Origin: Bacillota bacterium
Lineage (GTDB): Bacteria; Bacillota; Clostridia; Lachnospirales; Lachnospiraceae
Assembly (NCBI GenBank): GCA_023415655.1
Contig: JAEZKD010000164.1
Coordinates: 1 to 23,426 of the forward strand
DNA length: 23,426 bases
Direction of reading: 5' to 3'
Below are positions 5,853 through 13,361 of this stretch, one piece after another. Below the pieces are notes generated by a model. It saw only the letters and a list, made by a program, of their open reading frames with translations, was not told where the DNA came from and ran no database searches. A program made the translations under genes and the position numbers. Numbering within the stretch: position 1 is the first letter of the stretch; the number at the start of each line of letters is the position of its first letter.

Positions 5853-7859
5853 ATGAAGAAGGCGCGTAATGGAAAGCGAAGTATTCGAGTAACACTAGTC
5901 TTGTTTTTTACATCTATTATTCTAGTATCATTGATAGTATTAGGTGTAATTAGTATTAAGATTGGAAAGCACATTCTTAATGAACAAGCCCAAAAAAGTA
6001 TGATGGATGTGGCAAGAGAATCCTCAAAGCTGGAATATAGTCGTTTAGAGACACGATACCATACGTTACAGACCATAGCATCACTTGAAGACATAAAGAG
6101 TATGGACTGGTCTTTGCAACAACCTGTATTATTAGAGGTATTAAGGGATTCGGACTTTTCTAACTTTGGCATCATATTTAAAGATGGAACAATCATGTAT
6201 ACTAATAATGAGACTTATAAGTATGATGACACAGAAGCGATGGTACTCTTTCAAGGCCAGGAGAAGGACCTTCAATTTATGATCAGCCCGGTCAATGGGG
6301 AGGTTGTATTAGCACAATCTATACCAATCATAGTCAATGATCAGGTAGTCGGTGGACTGATAGGTCGTAGGGATGGAAGTTCTTTAAGTTTGTTATCATC
6401 GGATATTACATATGGCGAGAACGGATACTGCTATGTTATAGATAGTAAAGGAACCATCATTGCCCATAGGAATATGGAATTTGTGTTGAATCAGTATAAT
6501 CCAATTGAGGCAGCAAAGACAGACAGTAGTATAGAGGAATTATCAAATACCATACAAAAGGCTCTGAATCAAGATGAGGGAGTTGGCAATTATACCTTTG
6601 AAGGAGAAAAGCAACAGGTGAGCTTTTGTAAGGTACCTGGAACCGATTGGACATTTGTACTTGCAGCGAGTGAAAGTGAAATAGTAGAACCGATTGTATG
6701 GCTTAGAAGGGTGACAATCATGATTATTGTAGTGGTTGTAATCTTAAGTATTGTTATGACCTATATCATTGGACACTCGATATCTAAACCAATCATTGAA
6801 ACATCCAATTACGCTAATGTTATTGCAAACCTAAATCTATCAGAAAAGATGAAGAAAAAATATCTTGATAGAAAGGATGAGATAGGTGATCTCGCCAGGT
6901 CACTGGTTAGTATCACAGATGGATTTAAAACAATTATTCATCAGATCAGTGATACGTCTTCCTATCTGATTGATGCATCTAAGAATTTTTATGAAACATC
7001 CCAGCAATCTTCCATTTCTTCTGAGGAGATTGCAAAGGTGGTTGAAGAAATAGCGCAAGGAGCAGCAGACCAAGCAAAGCAGACAACCGATGGTTCAGTG
7101 GCAGCCTCTCAGTTAGGTGATAAGATTGAAAAGGTAGAGTACTATATTAAAAGTGTCAACGATTCCTCCATTGAAGTAGGTAAGATAGTGGAAGAAGGAC
7201 TGAATGAAATTGATAACTTAGAAAAAATCACAGAGGAGAATTCTATAGCAGTAAAAGAAATTTATGATGTGATAATGAGAACGAACGAAAGCTCAAACCG
7301 TATTGGAGAGGCAAGTAGTATGATCGAATCAATAGCTAATAGAACGAATCTATTATCCTTAAATGCAGCGATCGAAGCGGCAAGAGCTGGAGATGCAGGA
7401 AAAGGATTTGCTGTAGTGGCAGAAGAAATTAGAAAACTTGCAGAGCAGTCCTCAGGCTCGACCAAGATAATTAATGAAATCGTGCATGGTTTACAAGAAA
7501 ATACGAATAATGCAGTTATTACGATGCATAGAGTAGCAGATATAAGCAAAAATCAATCTACCAGTGTTTCAAATAGTAAGAATAAATATAATTTAATTGA
7601 TGAAGCTATGAAAAAAACTTCTGCTGTAGTCGTTAATTTAACTACCCAAGGAGAAGAAATGAATCAAATGAGACAAGGAATTCTTGGAGTATTAGAGAAT
7701 CTTTCAGCAATTGCTGAGGAGAATGCAGCAGCAGCTCAAGAAGCATCAGCCGCAGCCCAAGAGCAGACAGCCTCCATAGAAGAAATTGCTGCGTCTAGTG
7801 ATGTATTATCTGACTTGGCTGAAAAATCTCGTGAACTGATTGAGAAATTTAGATTGTAA
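5853..7859 (+). CDS. Methyl-accepting chemotaxis protein, dCache-HAMP-MA
   Basis: A 668-residue transmembrane chemoreceptor. The start is taken at the ATG at 5853, nine bases after GGAGG (5839-5843); a TTG codon precedes it directly. Order: basic N-terminus, TM1 (about 13-35), extracellular region 40-275 of the dCache type with two PAS-like parts (FGIIFKDGTIMYTN and GYCYVIDSKGTIIAHRN), TM2 (about 286-307), HAMP (about 305-358), then the long coiled-coil signalling domain with the conserved hairpin tip around residues 491-530 (NLLSLNAAIEAARAG, GFAVVAEEIRKLAEQS). It should sense an extracellular small molecule and control CheA through CheW. It ends in RELIEKFRL with no CheR-tethering pentapeptide. 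The ligand cannot be told from sequence. No other chemotaxis gene is in the window, so it is an orphan receptor. Confidence 0.95.
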   Translation: MKKARNGKRSIRVTLVLFFTSIILVSLIVLGVISIKIGKHILNEQAQKSMMDVARESSKLEYSRLETRYHTLQTIASLEDIKSMDWSLQQPVLLEVLRDSDFSNFGIIFKDGTIMYTNNETYKYDDTEAMVLFQGQEKDLQFMISPVNGEVVLAQSIPIIVNDQVVGGLIGRRDGSSLSLLSSDITYGENGYCYVIDSKGTIIAHRNMEFVLNQYNPIEAAKTDSSIEELSNTIQKALNQDEGVGNYTFEGEKQQVSFCKVPGTDWTFVLAASESEIVEPIVWLRRVTIMIIVVVVILSIVMTYIIGHSISKPIIETSNYANVIANLNLSEKMKKKYLDRKDEIGDLARSLVSITDGFKTIIHQISDTSSYLIDASKNFYETSQQSSISSEEIAKVVEEIAQGAADQAKQTTDGSVAASQLGDKIEKVEYYIKSVNDSSIEVGKIVEEGLNEIDNLEKITEENSIAVKEIYDVIMRTNESSNRIGEASSMIESIANRTNLLSLNAAIEAARAGDAGKGFAVVAEEIRKLAEQSSGSTKIINEIVHGLQENTNNAVITMHRVADISKNQSTSVSNSKNKYNLIDEAMKKTSAVVVNLTTQGEEMNQMRQGILGVLENLSAIAEENAAAAQEASAAAQEQTASIEEIAASSDVLSDLAEKSRELIEKFRL

Positions 7860-7895
7860 TAATACGAAAGAGATGGTAGGACTGTAGATCATAGG

Positions 7896-7971
7896 AAAGG
7901 GATGTATCCACTTAGGTTTGTTGTACTTCTTAAGGTAGAAGTGAATAACTAAGGTGAATACATCCCTTTTT
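7896..7971 (+). terminator. Long hairpin terminator after the chemoreceptor gene
   Basis: AAAGGGATGTAT (7896-7907) pairs with ATACATCCCTTT (7958-7969), followed by TTATTATTT. Inside it are further complementary blocks, CTTAG (7911-7915) with CTAAG (7949-7953), and a small hairpin ACTTCT (7925-7930) with AGAAGT (7937-7942), so nearly the whole 74 bases fold into one arm. The convergent nrdB gene ends at 7989. The minus-strand side has only three Ts after the stem, so termination of nrdAB here is possible but weaker. Confidence 0.8.
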
Positions 7972-7988
7972 ATTATTTCATTATATAA

Positions 7989-9017
7989 TTACTCAAGATC
8001 ATCAAAATCAAAAGCAGCGGCTTTGGTATAGTTTGTTACCTTAGCTTCAAAGAAGTCAGTTTTCGTACTATTAATATTAGAAAAGGATTCAATCCAGCTC
8101 ATTGGATGTTCGGTCATCTCTGGGTAAAGAACATCAAAACCGATAGCGATTAATCGTTGGTTGGATAAATATTTGATATATTGAGCAATCAGCTCGTTGT
8201 TTAAACCAAGAATCTGATTGTTTGTAACATATTGTCCCCAAGCAATTTCATGTTCCACTGCAACTTGCATCATACCACGAAGCTCCTGAATAAGTTCGTT
8301 CGTAAATAATTTTGGTTCTTCTTTACGAAGTTCTTTGATCACATTTTGGAAGATAACTAAGTGAGTGACTTCGTCACGGTTGATGTACTTAAAGATCGTA
8401 CTTGTTGCAGTCATCTTACCTTGACGAGCAAGTGTATAGAAGAAACTAAAGCCAGAGTAGAAGTAGATGCCTTCTAGAATGTAGTTGGCAAATACCACAC
8501 GGACAAAGTTCTCATCACTTGGTTCTTCATTAAAGCTTTGATAAATATTAGCAATGAATTTGTTACGTTCAAGGAGGTATTTATCTTCCCTCCAAATATC
8601 ATAAATAGCATCGCGAGTTACAGGATTAGTTACCGTATCTAAGATATAGGAGTAGCTCTGAGCGTGGATTTCTTCCTGGAATGCCTGAACATTAAGAAGA
8701 GAGGAAACCTCAGGAGCTGTAATATAGCGAGATAGGTTTGGTAAGTTCTCACTTTGAATCGAATCCAAGAAGTTCAAAAAGGCAATGATTTTATCAAAGG
8801 CATTTCTTTCTCCTTCGGTGAGGTAAGGAAACTGCTTCACATCTTCTTGCAATGCAATTTCTTCTGGAATCCAGAAATTATTTAACATGGTTCGATAAAT
8901 GATTCGAGCCCAGTCATATTTGATTCGATTCCATTCTCTAAGATTGGTGGTATTACCTTTGATAATTGTTTGTGTACCACGATCTCCATTTTCATTAAAG
9001 ATTTTCTTTTTATCCAT
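7989..9017 (-). CDS. nrdB: Class I ribonucleotide reductase, beta (radical) subunit
   Basis: A 342-residue ferritin-like subunit that generates the tyrosyl radical for reduction of ribonucleotides to deoxyribonucleotides. All di-metal ligands are visible: Asp85 (FLDSIQ), Glu115 and His118 (QEEIHAQSY), Glu182 (ILEGIYF), Glu216 and His219 (RDEVTHL). The radical Tyr122 is four residues after His118, so this is a Tyr-radical type enzyme, not a Phe-containing class Ic. The acidic C-terminus (AFDFDDLE) fits the tail that docks on NrdA. The ATG has AGGAGGGA just upstream, in the 15-base gap after nrdA, so the two are one operon. Class I enzymes need oxygen or an oxidant for activation, notable in a presumed anaerobe. 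Confidence 0.95.
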   Translation of the reverse strand: MDKKKIFNENGDRGTQTIIKGNTTNLREWNRIKYDWARIIYRTMLNNFWIPEEIALQEDVKQFPYLTEGERNAFDKIIAFLNFLDSIQSENLPNLSRYITAPEVSSLLNVQAFQEEIHAQSYSYILDTVTNPVTRDAIYDIWREDKYLLERNKFIANIYQSFNEEPSDENFVRVVFANYILEGIYFYSGFSFFYTLARQGKMTATSTIFKYINRDEVTHLVIFQNVIKELRKEEPKLFTNELIQELRGMMQVAVEHEIAWGQYVTNNQILGLNNELIAQYIKYLSNQRLIAIGFDVLYPEMTEHPMSWIESFSNINSTKTDFFEAKVTNYTKAAAFDFDDLE

Positions 9018-9032
9018 GATTCCCTCCTTTAT

Positions 9033-11327
9033 TTAGCTGGAACAGCTTGTACACTCATCCATCTCAAGTGATTGATTTCGGATGTAGTAAATGGTCTTAA
9101 CGCCTTGCTTCCAAGAATTTGTATACAATTCTAAGATATCAAATGCCTTTAGCTCTGGTGTAATATATAGATTAAAGGATTGAGACTGATCGATGTGTCG
9201 CTGACGTACTGCACAAGCAGCGATGCTATACTGCTGATTGATGGTGTGAGCTTCTTTGTAATACCAGAAGTTGTTTTCATTTAAGTCTGGTGCAGTCTTT
9301 GGAATAAAGCTACCTTTTTTCTCTTCCACAAAATAACGTTTAAAGATAGGATCAATACCAGCAGAGGTATTAGCGATGTTGGAGGTACTTCCAGTAGGTG
9401 CGACTGCTGTTAGATAGCCATTGCGCATACCATAGGTAGCAACATCTGCTTTTAGCGCTAACCAACGTTCACTTGTGTAACCTCTTCGTTCAAAGTACTC
9501 ACCAGTTTCCCATTCAGAACCATGGAATGCTGGGTAAGTTCCTTTTTCCTTCGCAAGCTCCATCGAGGCTCTGATTGCCTGATAAGCAATCTCTTCAAAT
9601 AATTCGTCTGCAACCTCAAGATGCTGTTGAGATTCCCAAGCCACCTTATGGTTGGCAAGGTAGTGATGGTATCCGCTCGTACCAAGACCAATCGCACGAT
9701 ATTTATCACTAGTAATACGCGCATCAATGACTGGAGATTTATTGAGGGTAATTACATTATCAAGCATACGAATCTGCAATGGAACATTGTCCTTAAGTTC
9801 GGATAGCTCAATTCGACCAAGGTTGATGGAATTGAGGTTACAAGTTACCATGTCTCCAGCAGACACTTTGGTAACAATGATAGTATCATTATCTTCTGTT
9901 TGCACGTATTCTTCCACAAGTGTGCTTTCACTCATATTCTGAGCAATTTCATGACAAAGGTTGGAAGAATAGATCATACCACAATGTTTGTTTGGATTTG
10001 CTTGATTTACGGTATCGCGGAAGAAGATGAATGGAGTACCAGTCTCAACAGCACTCTTCATCACTCGCTTCATAACATCAAGAGTTGGAACCGTAATACG
10101 AGGAAGCTCTTCACAAGCTTCGCAAGCAAGATAACGTCTTGTAAATTCTTTGTCATTTACCTCATCATAACAATCCTCAAGAGAGAAGCCCATAATCTTT
10201 TTTACCATATATGGGTCAAATAAGGACCATTGTTCTCTTTGTTCTAATCGTTGCATAAATAAATCTGGCACAGAAAGGGAGGTAAAGATATCATGTGCCT
10301 TTCTACGGTCATCCCCATTATTGGTCTTTAAATCAAGAAAATCATATAAGTCGGCATGCCAGATGTCAAGTGTGACAGTAGCACCACCTTTTCTACGACC
10401 AAGCTGATCAACTGCAATTGCGGTATCATTATAAAGTCGAATCCATGGAATGACACCACCAGAAGCATTGTTGATACCACGAATCTCTGAATTAAGCGCA
10501 CGAACTTTTCCAACGTAGATACCAAGAGCACCCCCGTGCTTAGACACGCTAGAGAATTTCTGATTGACATCATAAATGGACCAAAGATTATCACCAACGA
10601 CGGAGATAAAGCAGCTACTTAACTGATAAAAGGAGGTACCTGCATTCGCAAGTGTTGGTGTTGCAGCTGTCATCTTTAATTGACTTAGTAAATCATAAAA
10701 TTTCTTGGCATAGAAAACACGTTCTTCCTTCTTTTCTGGAATTGCAAGATGCATAGCGATGGTCATAAAACGTTCTTGAGGAAGTTCTAATACTTCTTTT
10801 TGGTAACCTCGAACTAAGTAACGGTCTGCCAAAAGCTTAAGTCCCTCGTAGTTAAAGAGATAATCACGAGAAGCATCAAGATAAGCACCTAATTCCTTAA
10901 TTTCTTCTTCACTGTAGGCTTCCATTAGGTAACTACCATAAAGCTTGGCTTTCACCAAAGAGGTAACTAGAGAGTAAAAATCTCCGTAACCAAAGTGAGT
11001 ATATTTTCTTTGAATTGCAGCCTCTTTATATAAATCAAAGAGAAATAGACGTGCAGCTACATACTGCCAGTTCGTATGAGTTTCTTTCGAAAAGCTTCCA
11101 TTTTCTCCTTGCTTTGAGCGAATAACCTTTTCAATGGCAGTCTGAATCAAAACTTTTTGAATCTCTTTTGTACTCATCCCATCGACAAATTGAATCTGTG
11201 CATCTAGCTCCAGTTCGATCGGATCACAACCACTAAGACCTTCACACGCAAAAGCAATCATTCGTTTTGTCTTTTCAACGTATAGTGGTTCATAGGTTTG
11301 ATTTCTTTTTTTTATTTTAATTTGCAT
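9033..11327 (-). CDS. nrdA: Class I ribonucleotide reductase, alpha (catalytic) subunit
   Basis: A 764-residue catalytic subunit. I place the start at the ATG at 11327 (MQIKIKKRNQ), seven bases after AGGAGT. The frame is open 24 codons further to 11399, but that extension has no SD and precedes the N-terminus typical of the family. Order: ATP-cone allosteric domain (about 3-95), then the 10-stranded barrel with ATPTLANAGT, Cys239 (QLSSCFI), active-site Asn456-x-Cys458-x-Glu460 (SSNLCHEI), Cys496 (VTCNLNSINLG), PTGSTSNIANTS, the radical-transfer tyrosine pair in GVKTIYYIR, and the C-terminal redox pair CTSCSS. The segment between Cys458 and Cys496 is somewhat longer than in E. coli NrdA. Dimanganese or diiron radical chemistry is supplied by the adjacent NrdB. 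Expression should be under NrdR control (see boxes upstream). Confidence 0.96.
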   Translation of the reverse strand: MQIKIKKRNQTYEPLYVEKTKRMIAFACEGLSGCDPIELELDAQIQFVDGMSTKEIQKVLIQTAIEKVIRSKQGENGSFSKETHTNWQYVAARLFLFDLYKEAAIQRKYTHFGYGDFYSLVTSLVKAKLYGSYLMEAYSEEEIKELGAYLDASRDYLFNYEGLKLLADRYLVRGYQKEVLELPQERFMTIAMHLAIPEKKEERVFYAKKFYDLLSQLKMTAATPTLANAGTSFYQLSSCFISVVGDNLWSIYDVNQKFSSVSKHGGALGIYVGKVRALNSEIRGINNASGGVIPWIRLYNDTAIAVDQLGRRKGGATVTLDIWHADLYDFLDLKTNNGDDRRKAHDIFTSLSVPDLFMQRLEQREQWSLFDPYMVKKIMGFSLEDCYDEVNDKEFTRRYLACEACEELPRITVPTLDVMKRVMKSAVETGTPFIFFRDTVNQANPNKHCGMIYSSNLCHEIAQNMSESTLVEEYVQTEDNDTIIVTKVSAGDMVTCNLNSINLGRIELSELKDNVPLQIRMLDNVITLNKSPVIDARITSDKYRAIGLGTSGYHHYLANHKVAWESQQHLEVADELFEEIAYQAIRASMELAKEKGTYPAFHGSEWETGEYFERRGYTSERWLALKADVATYGMRNGYLTAVAPTGSTSNIANTSAGIDPIFKRYFVEEKKGSFIPKTAPDLNENNFWYYKEAHTINQQYSIAACAVRQRHIDQSQSFNLYITPELKAFDILELYTNSWKQGVKTIYYIRNQSLEMDECTSCSS

Positions 11328-11493
11328 TCTATATACTCCTAATCTATTTGTAATAAGAAATGTAAAATATTGTATCCACATACTGAAATCGTATATCATA
11401 ATAATAGCTGTTTCTTATGTATGATTCAAGAGTGAATCAGACCCAATGATAAAAATTATCAAAGCAACTATATCAAATAAGGGCTACTGCATA

Positions 11494-11502
11494 ATTATAG
11501 CA
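11494..11502 (-). promoter_or_regulatory. Extended -10 promoter of nrdAB
   Basis: On the minus strand, TGC-TATAAT (11502-11494) forms an extended -10 element. No good -35 hexamer is present; the -35 position falls at the edge of the nearer NrdR-type box. Transcription would start near 11487 and give a leader of about 160 bases with two small hairpins, TGATTCA/TGAATCA and TGATAA/TTATCA, but no riboswitch I recognise. Confidence 0.55.
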
Positions 11503-11516
11503 TATTACCTTGCAAG

Positions 11517-11563
11517 ATACTACATTTTGTTTTAAAAAATATTTACAATACAAAATGTAGTGT
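11517..11563 (-). promoter_or_regulatory. Pair of NrdR-type boxes upstream of nrdAB
   Basis: Two 16-base elements, ATACTACATTTTGTTT (11517-11532) and ATACAAAATGTAGTGT (11548-11563, plus-strand reading), match the palindromic NrdR consensus ACACTATATATAGTGT at 11 and 12 of 16 positions. Their start-to-start distance is 31 bp, three helical turns, the spacing known for NrdR box pairs. They also form a perfect 12-bp inverted repeat with each other, ACTACATTTTGT and ACAAAATGTAGT. The nearer box lies where a -35 element would be, so binding of the ATP/dATP-sensing repressor NrdR should block transcription. nrdR itself is not in the window. Confidence 0.8.
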
Positions 11564-11617
11564 CTAACGCAGAAGGTAAATGATAAGATGCAAGAGCCCT
11601 TTTTGGATAGAATGATA

Positions 11618-13015
11618 TTAGGAATGAGCTTCCTTCTTACAATTTCTAAAGAAGGAAATGGTTAATATAGCAACTACGACCAAGGAAACCAAATCAGCGA
11701 TTGGCGCCGCATAAAGAATCCCATTGATACCACTTCCTGCTTCTTTACGTTCCAATAGCATCGGTAAGATAATCACAAGTGGTGTAAAGCAAATAATATC
11801 GCGAACTAAGGATGCTAACACCGCTTGGAGTGGCTTACCAATAGCCTGGAAGAAGATAGAACTTAATTTAACAAGGCAGGTAATAATGGTTAAGGACAGA
11901 AAGATTCGAAACGTTGCGATAGCAAATTCCTGGTAGAGTGCATCCCCTGAACCAAACAAACTGATCACAGCGGTTGGGAAAAGTTGAAAAACGATAGTTG
12001 CAGCAGCACCTACCACCAAAGAGGATATCAACACGAGTTGATAGGTTTTGCGCACACGATCTAACTTTCTTGCTCCGTAGTTATAGCCGAAGATTGGCTG
12101 CCCCCCGAGGACGATACCGACAACGATATTGCAGACAATCGTGTATACCTTGGTCTGGATACTAAATACTGAAATCGGAATGTCTGGTCCATATTTAGAG
12201 AGTGCTCCATAGTGAGCTAAAGTCACATTACTTAAAAGAGAGATCACAACAATTGAGATTTGAGTCACAAAAGTGGAGGCTCCTAACATCACAGTACGTC
12301 GTAATACATCCCAGTCTATGAGAAAGCTTTTTTTCGTTAATTTAAAGTTTTTTGGTTTAAAGAAGTACACAACACAAACGAGGAAGGAAGCTACCTGACC
12401 AATGATGGTTGCCCATGCAGCACCCTTGATTCCCCAATCGAGAGCATAGATGAAGATAGGATCGAGTATGATGTTAAATACTGCACCAGTTAGCATTGCA
12501 ATCATAGCAAAAGCAGGGCTACCATCCGCTCGAATCATACTGTTCATGACATTCATAAGTAGATAGAATGGGAAGAAGGCAACGATGATTCTAAAGTAAT
12601 CTACTGCCATCCCAATCGTCTGATTAGATGCACCAAATAAACGCATGAGCGGCGTGGCGAATAATTCGCAAACAAAGGTTAAGATAAGAGAGATCAATAA
12701 AGTAGCTGTAATACCAGAACCTACACATTTATGTGATTTTTTCGTATCTTTCTGGCCTGCTAAGATGCTTAAAAAAGATGCGGCGCCATCACCAATACAC
12801 CAAGCCAAGGCATTCGCAATACATATGATTGGAAAGGATACACCAGTAGCAGCATTTCCAAGATACCCCAGCTCACTGTTCCCAATAAAAATCTGATCAA
12901 CGATATTGTACATAGCACTAATCAGTAGTCCCATGACACAAGGGACAGAAAATTTTAATAGAAGCTTGGGTATATTACCTTCCCCTAGCACGCGATTTAC
13001 ACTGTTATCTTCCAT
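11618..13015 (-). CDS. MATE family efflux transporter
   Basis: A 465-residue polytopic membrane protein with about 12 hydrophobic segments in two homologous halves, the MATE (multidrug and toxic compound extrusion) pattern. The N-terminal segment NIPKLLLKFSVPCVMGLLIS followed by YNIVDQIFIGN, and the central QPIFGYNYGARKLDRVRK motif of the second half, are hallmarks of the MepA/DinF-like branch. Substrates are exchanged for Na+ or H+ at the plasma membrane. AGGAGG is five bases before the ATG. The gene has a ~160-base leader that looks like a guanine-class riboswitch with a terminator, so a purine or related compound is a plausible signal or substrate. No terminator is seen after the gene; read-through toward nrdAB is possible. 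Confidence 0.93.
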   Translation of the reverse strand: MEDNSVNRVLGEGNIPKLLLKFSVPCVMGLLISAMYNIVDQIFIGNSELGYLGNAATGVSFPIICIANALAWCIGDGAASFLSILAGQKDTKKSHKCVGSGITATLLISLILTFVCELFATPLMRLFGASNQTIGMAVDYFRIIVAFFPFYLLMNVMNSMIRADGSPAFAMIAMLTGAVFNIILDPIFIYALDWGIKGAAWATIIGQVASFLVCVVYFFKPKNFKLTKKSFLIDWDVLRRTVMLGASTFVTQISIVVISLLSNVTLAHYGALSKYGPDIPISVFSIQTKVYTIVCNIVVGIVLGGQPIFGYNYGARKLDRVRKTYQLVLISSLVVGAAATIVFQLFPTAVISLFGSGDALYQEFAIATFRIFLSLTIITCLVKLSSIFFQAIGKPLQAVLASLVRDIICFTPLVIILPMLLERKEAGSGINGILYAAPIADLVSLVVVAILTISFFRNCKKEAHS

Positions 13016-13060
13016 AATCTCCTCCTTAGTTTTCTTTTTACTAAAACTTAAAAAATAGCA

Positions 13061-13111
13061 AAAAAAAATAGCTCAAATAAGTCAATTTCATTTGACTTAT
13101 AGTAAACTATT
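13061..13111 (-). terminator. Leader terminator, mutually exclusive with the purine riboswitch aptamer
   Basis: Read on the minus strand, ATAAGTCAA (13100-13092) pairs with TTGACTTAT (13085-13077) around a 6-base loop. After a small 2x1 internal loop the stem continues for about nine more pairs, 13111-13103 with 13075-13067 (two G-U pairs), and is followed directly by six Ts (13066-13061). It lies 46 bases before the MATE start codon, so it is an attenuator. Its 5' arm contains the 3' strands of aptamer helices P3 and P1, so terminator and aptamer cannot both form. Confidence 0.75.
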
Positions 13112-13157
13112 CCGGTAGTTTGTAGATACATCCATCCAATTATGGATCTATATAAGC
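13095..13157 (-). ncRNA. Purine (guanine-class) riboswitch aptamer upstream of the MATE gene
   Basis: On the minus strand the leader folds as a three-way junction with the purine riboswitch layout. P1 is GCTTATA (13157-13151) with TATAAGT (13101-13095). J1/2 is TAG. P2 is ATCCAT/ATGGAT with loop AATTGG. J2/3 is GTATCTAC (13129-13122), the conserved G-U-n-U-C-U-A-C core. P3 is AAACTA/TAGTTT with loop CCGGAA. J3/1 is AC. GG of loop 2 can kiss CC of loop 3. The ligand-contact positions equivalent to U22, U47, U51 and C74 are all present, and C74 predicts guanine rather than adenine. P2 and P3 have 6 bp and 6-base loops where the well-studied xpt and add aptamers have about 7, so it is a compact variant. 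The overlapping terminator suggests ligand-activated expression. Confidence 0.82.
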
Positions 13158-13181
13158 ACATAATATATAATACGGTTTTTA

Positions 13182-13210
13182 GTTATAACATATCTATAGA
13201 TTTAAGTCAA
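13182..13210 (-). promoter_or_regulatory. Promoter of the MATE gene with a palindrome in its spacer
   Basis: Minus-strand TTGACT (13210-13205), 17-base spacer, TATAAC (13187-13182), with TG of an extended -10. A perfect palindrome ATCTATAGAT (13192-13201) fills the spacer. ATATCTAT recurs at 13190, 13216 and 13228 on the plus strand, so a regulator could bind here in addition to the riboswitch control. Predicted start of transcription is near 13175, about 18 bases before the aptamer. Confidence 0.6.
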
Positions 13211-13265
13211 GTGGAATATCTATGAAGATATCTATCTGCACACAGTAAACTTAAGGTAGGGAGAA

Positions 13266-13307
13266 AGAAAAAAAGAGACTGCAATCTATGTTAGGTTGCA
13301 GTCTCTT
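13266..13307 (-). terminator. Intrinsic terminator of the aldo/keto reductase gene
   Basis: AAGAGACTGCAA (13273-13284) pairs perfectly with TTGCAGTCTCTT (13296-13307) around an 11-base loop. On the minus strand the stem is followed by a run of Ts (plus-strand A-run 13268-13274), so it terminates the gene that ends at 13362. Confidence 0.88.
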
Positions 13308-13361
13308 GTATTGAACCGAATATTTCTGAGATCCGAGTCCTGTATATGCTATAAGGTTACG

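Noticed and set aside
9900..10223. 107-codon plus-strand open frame inside nrdA
   Set aside because: Antisense to conserved nrdA sequence, no SD or promoter; shadow frame.
11328..11399. 24-codon N-terminal extension of nrdA
   Set aside because: The frame is open, but there is no SD before the upstream ATG. The ATG at 11327 has AGGAGT at good spacing and gives the usual ATP-cone N-terminus.
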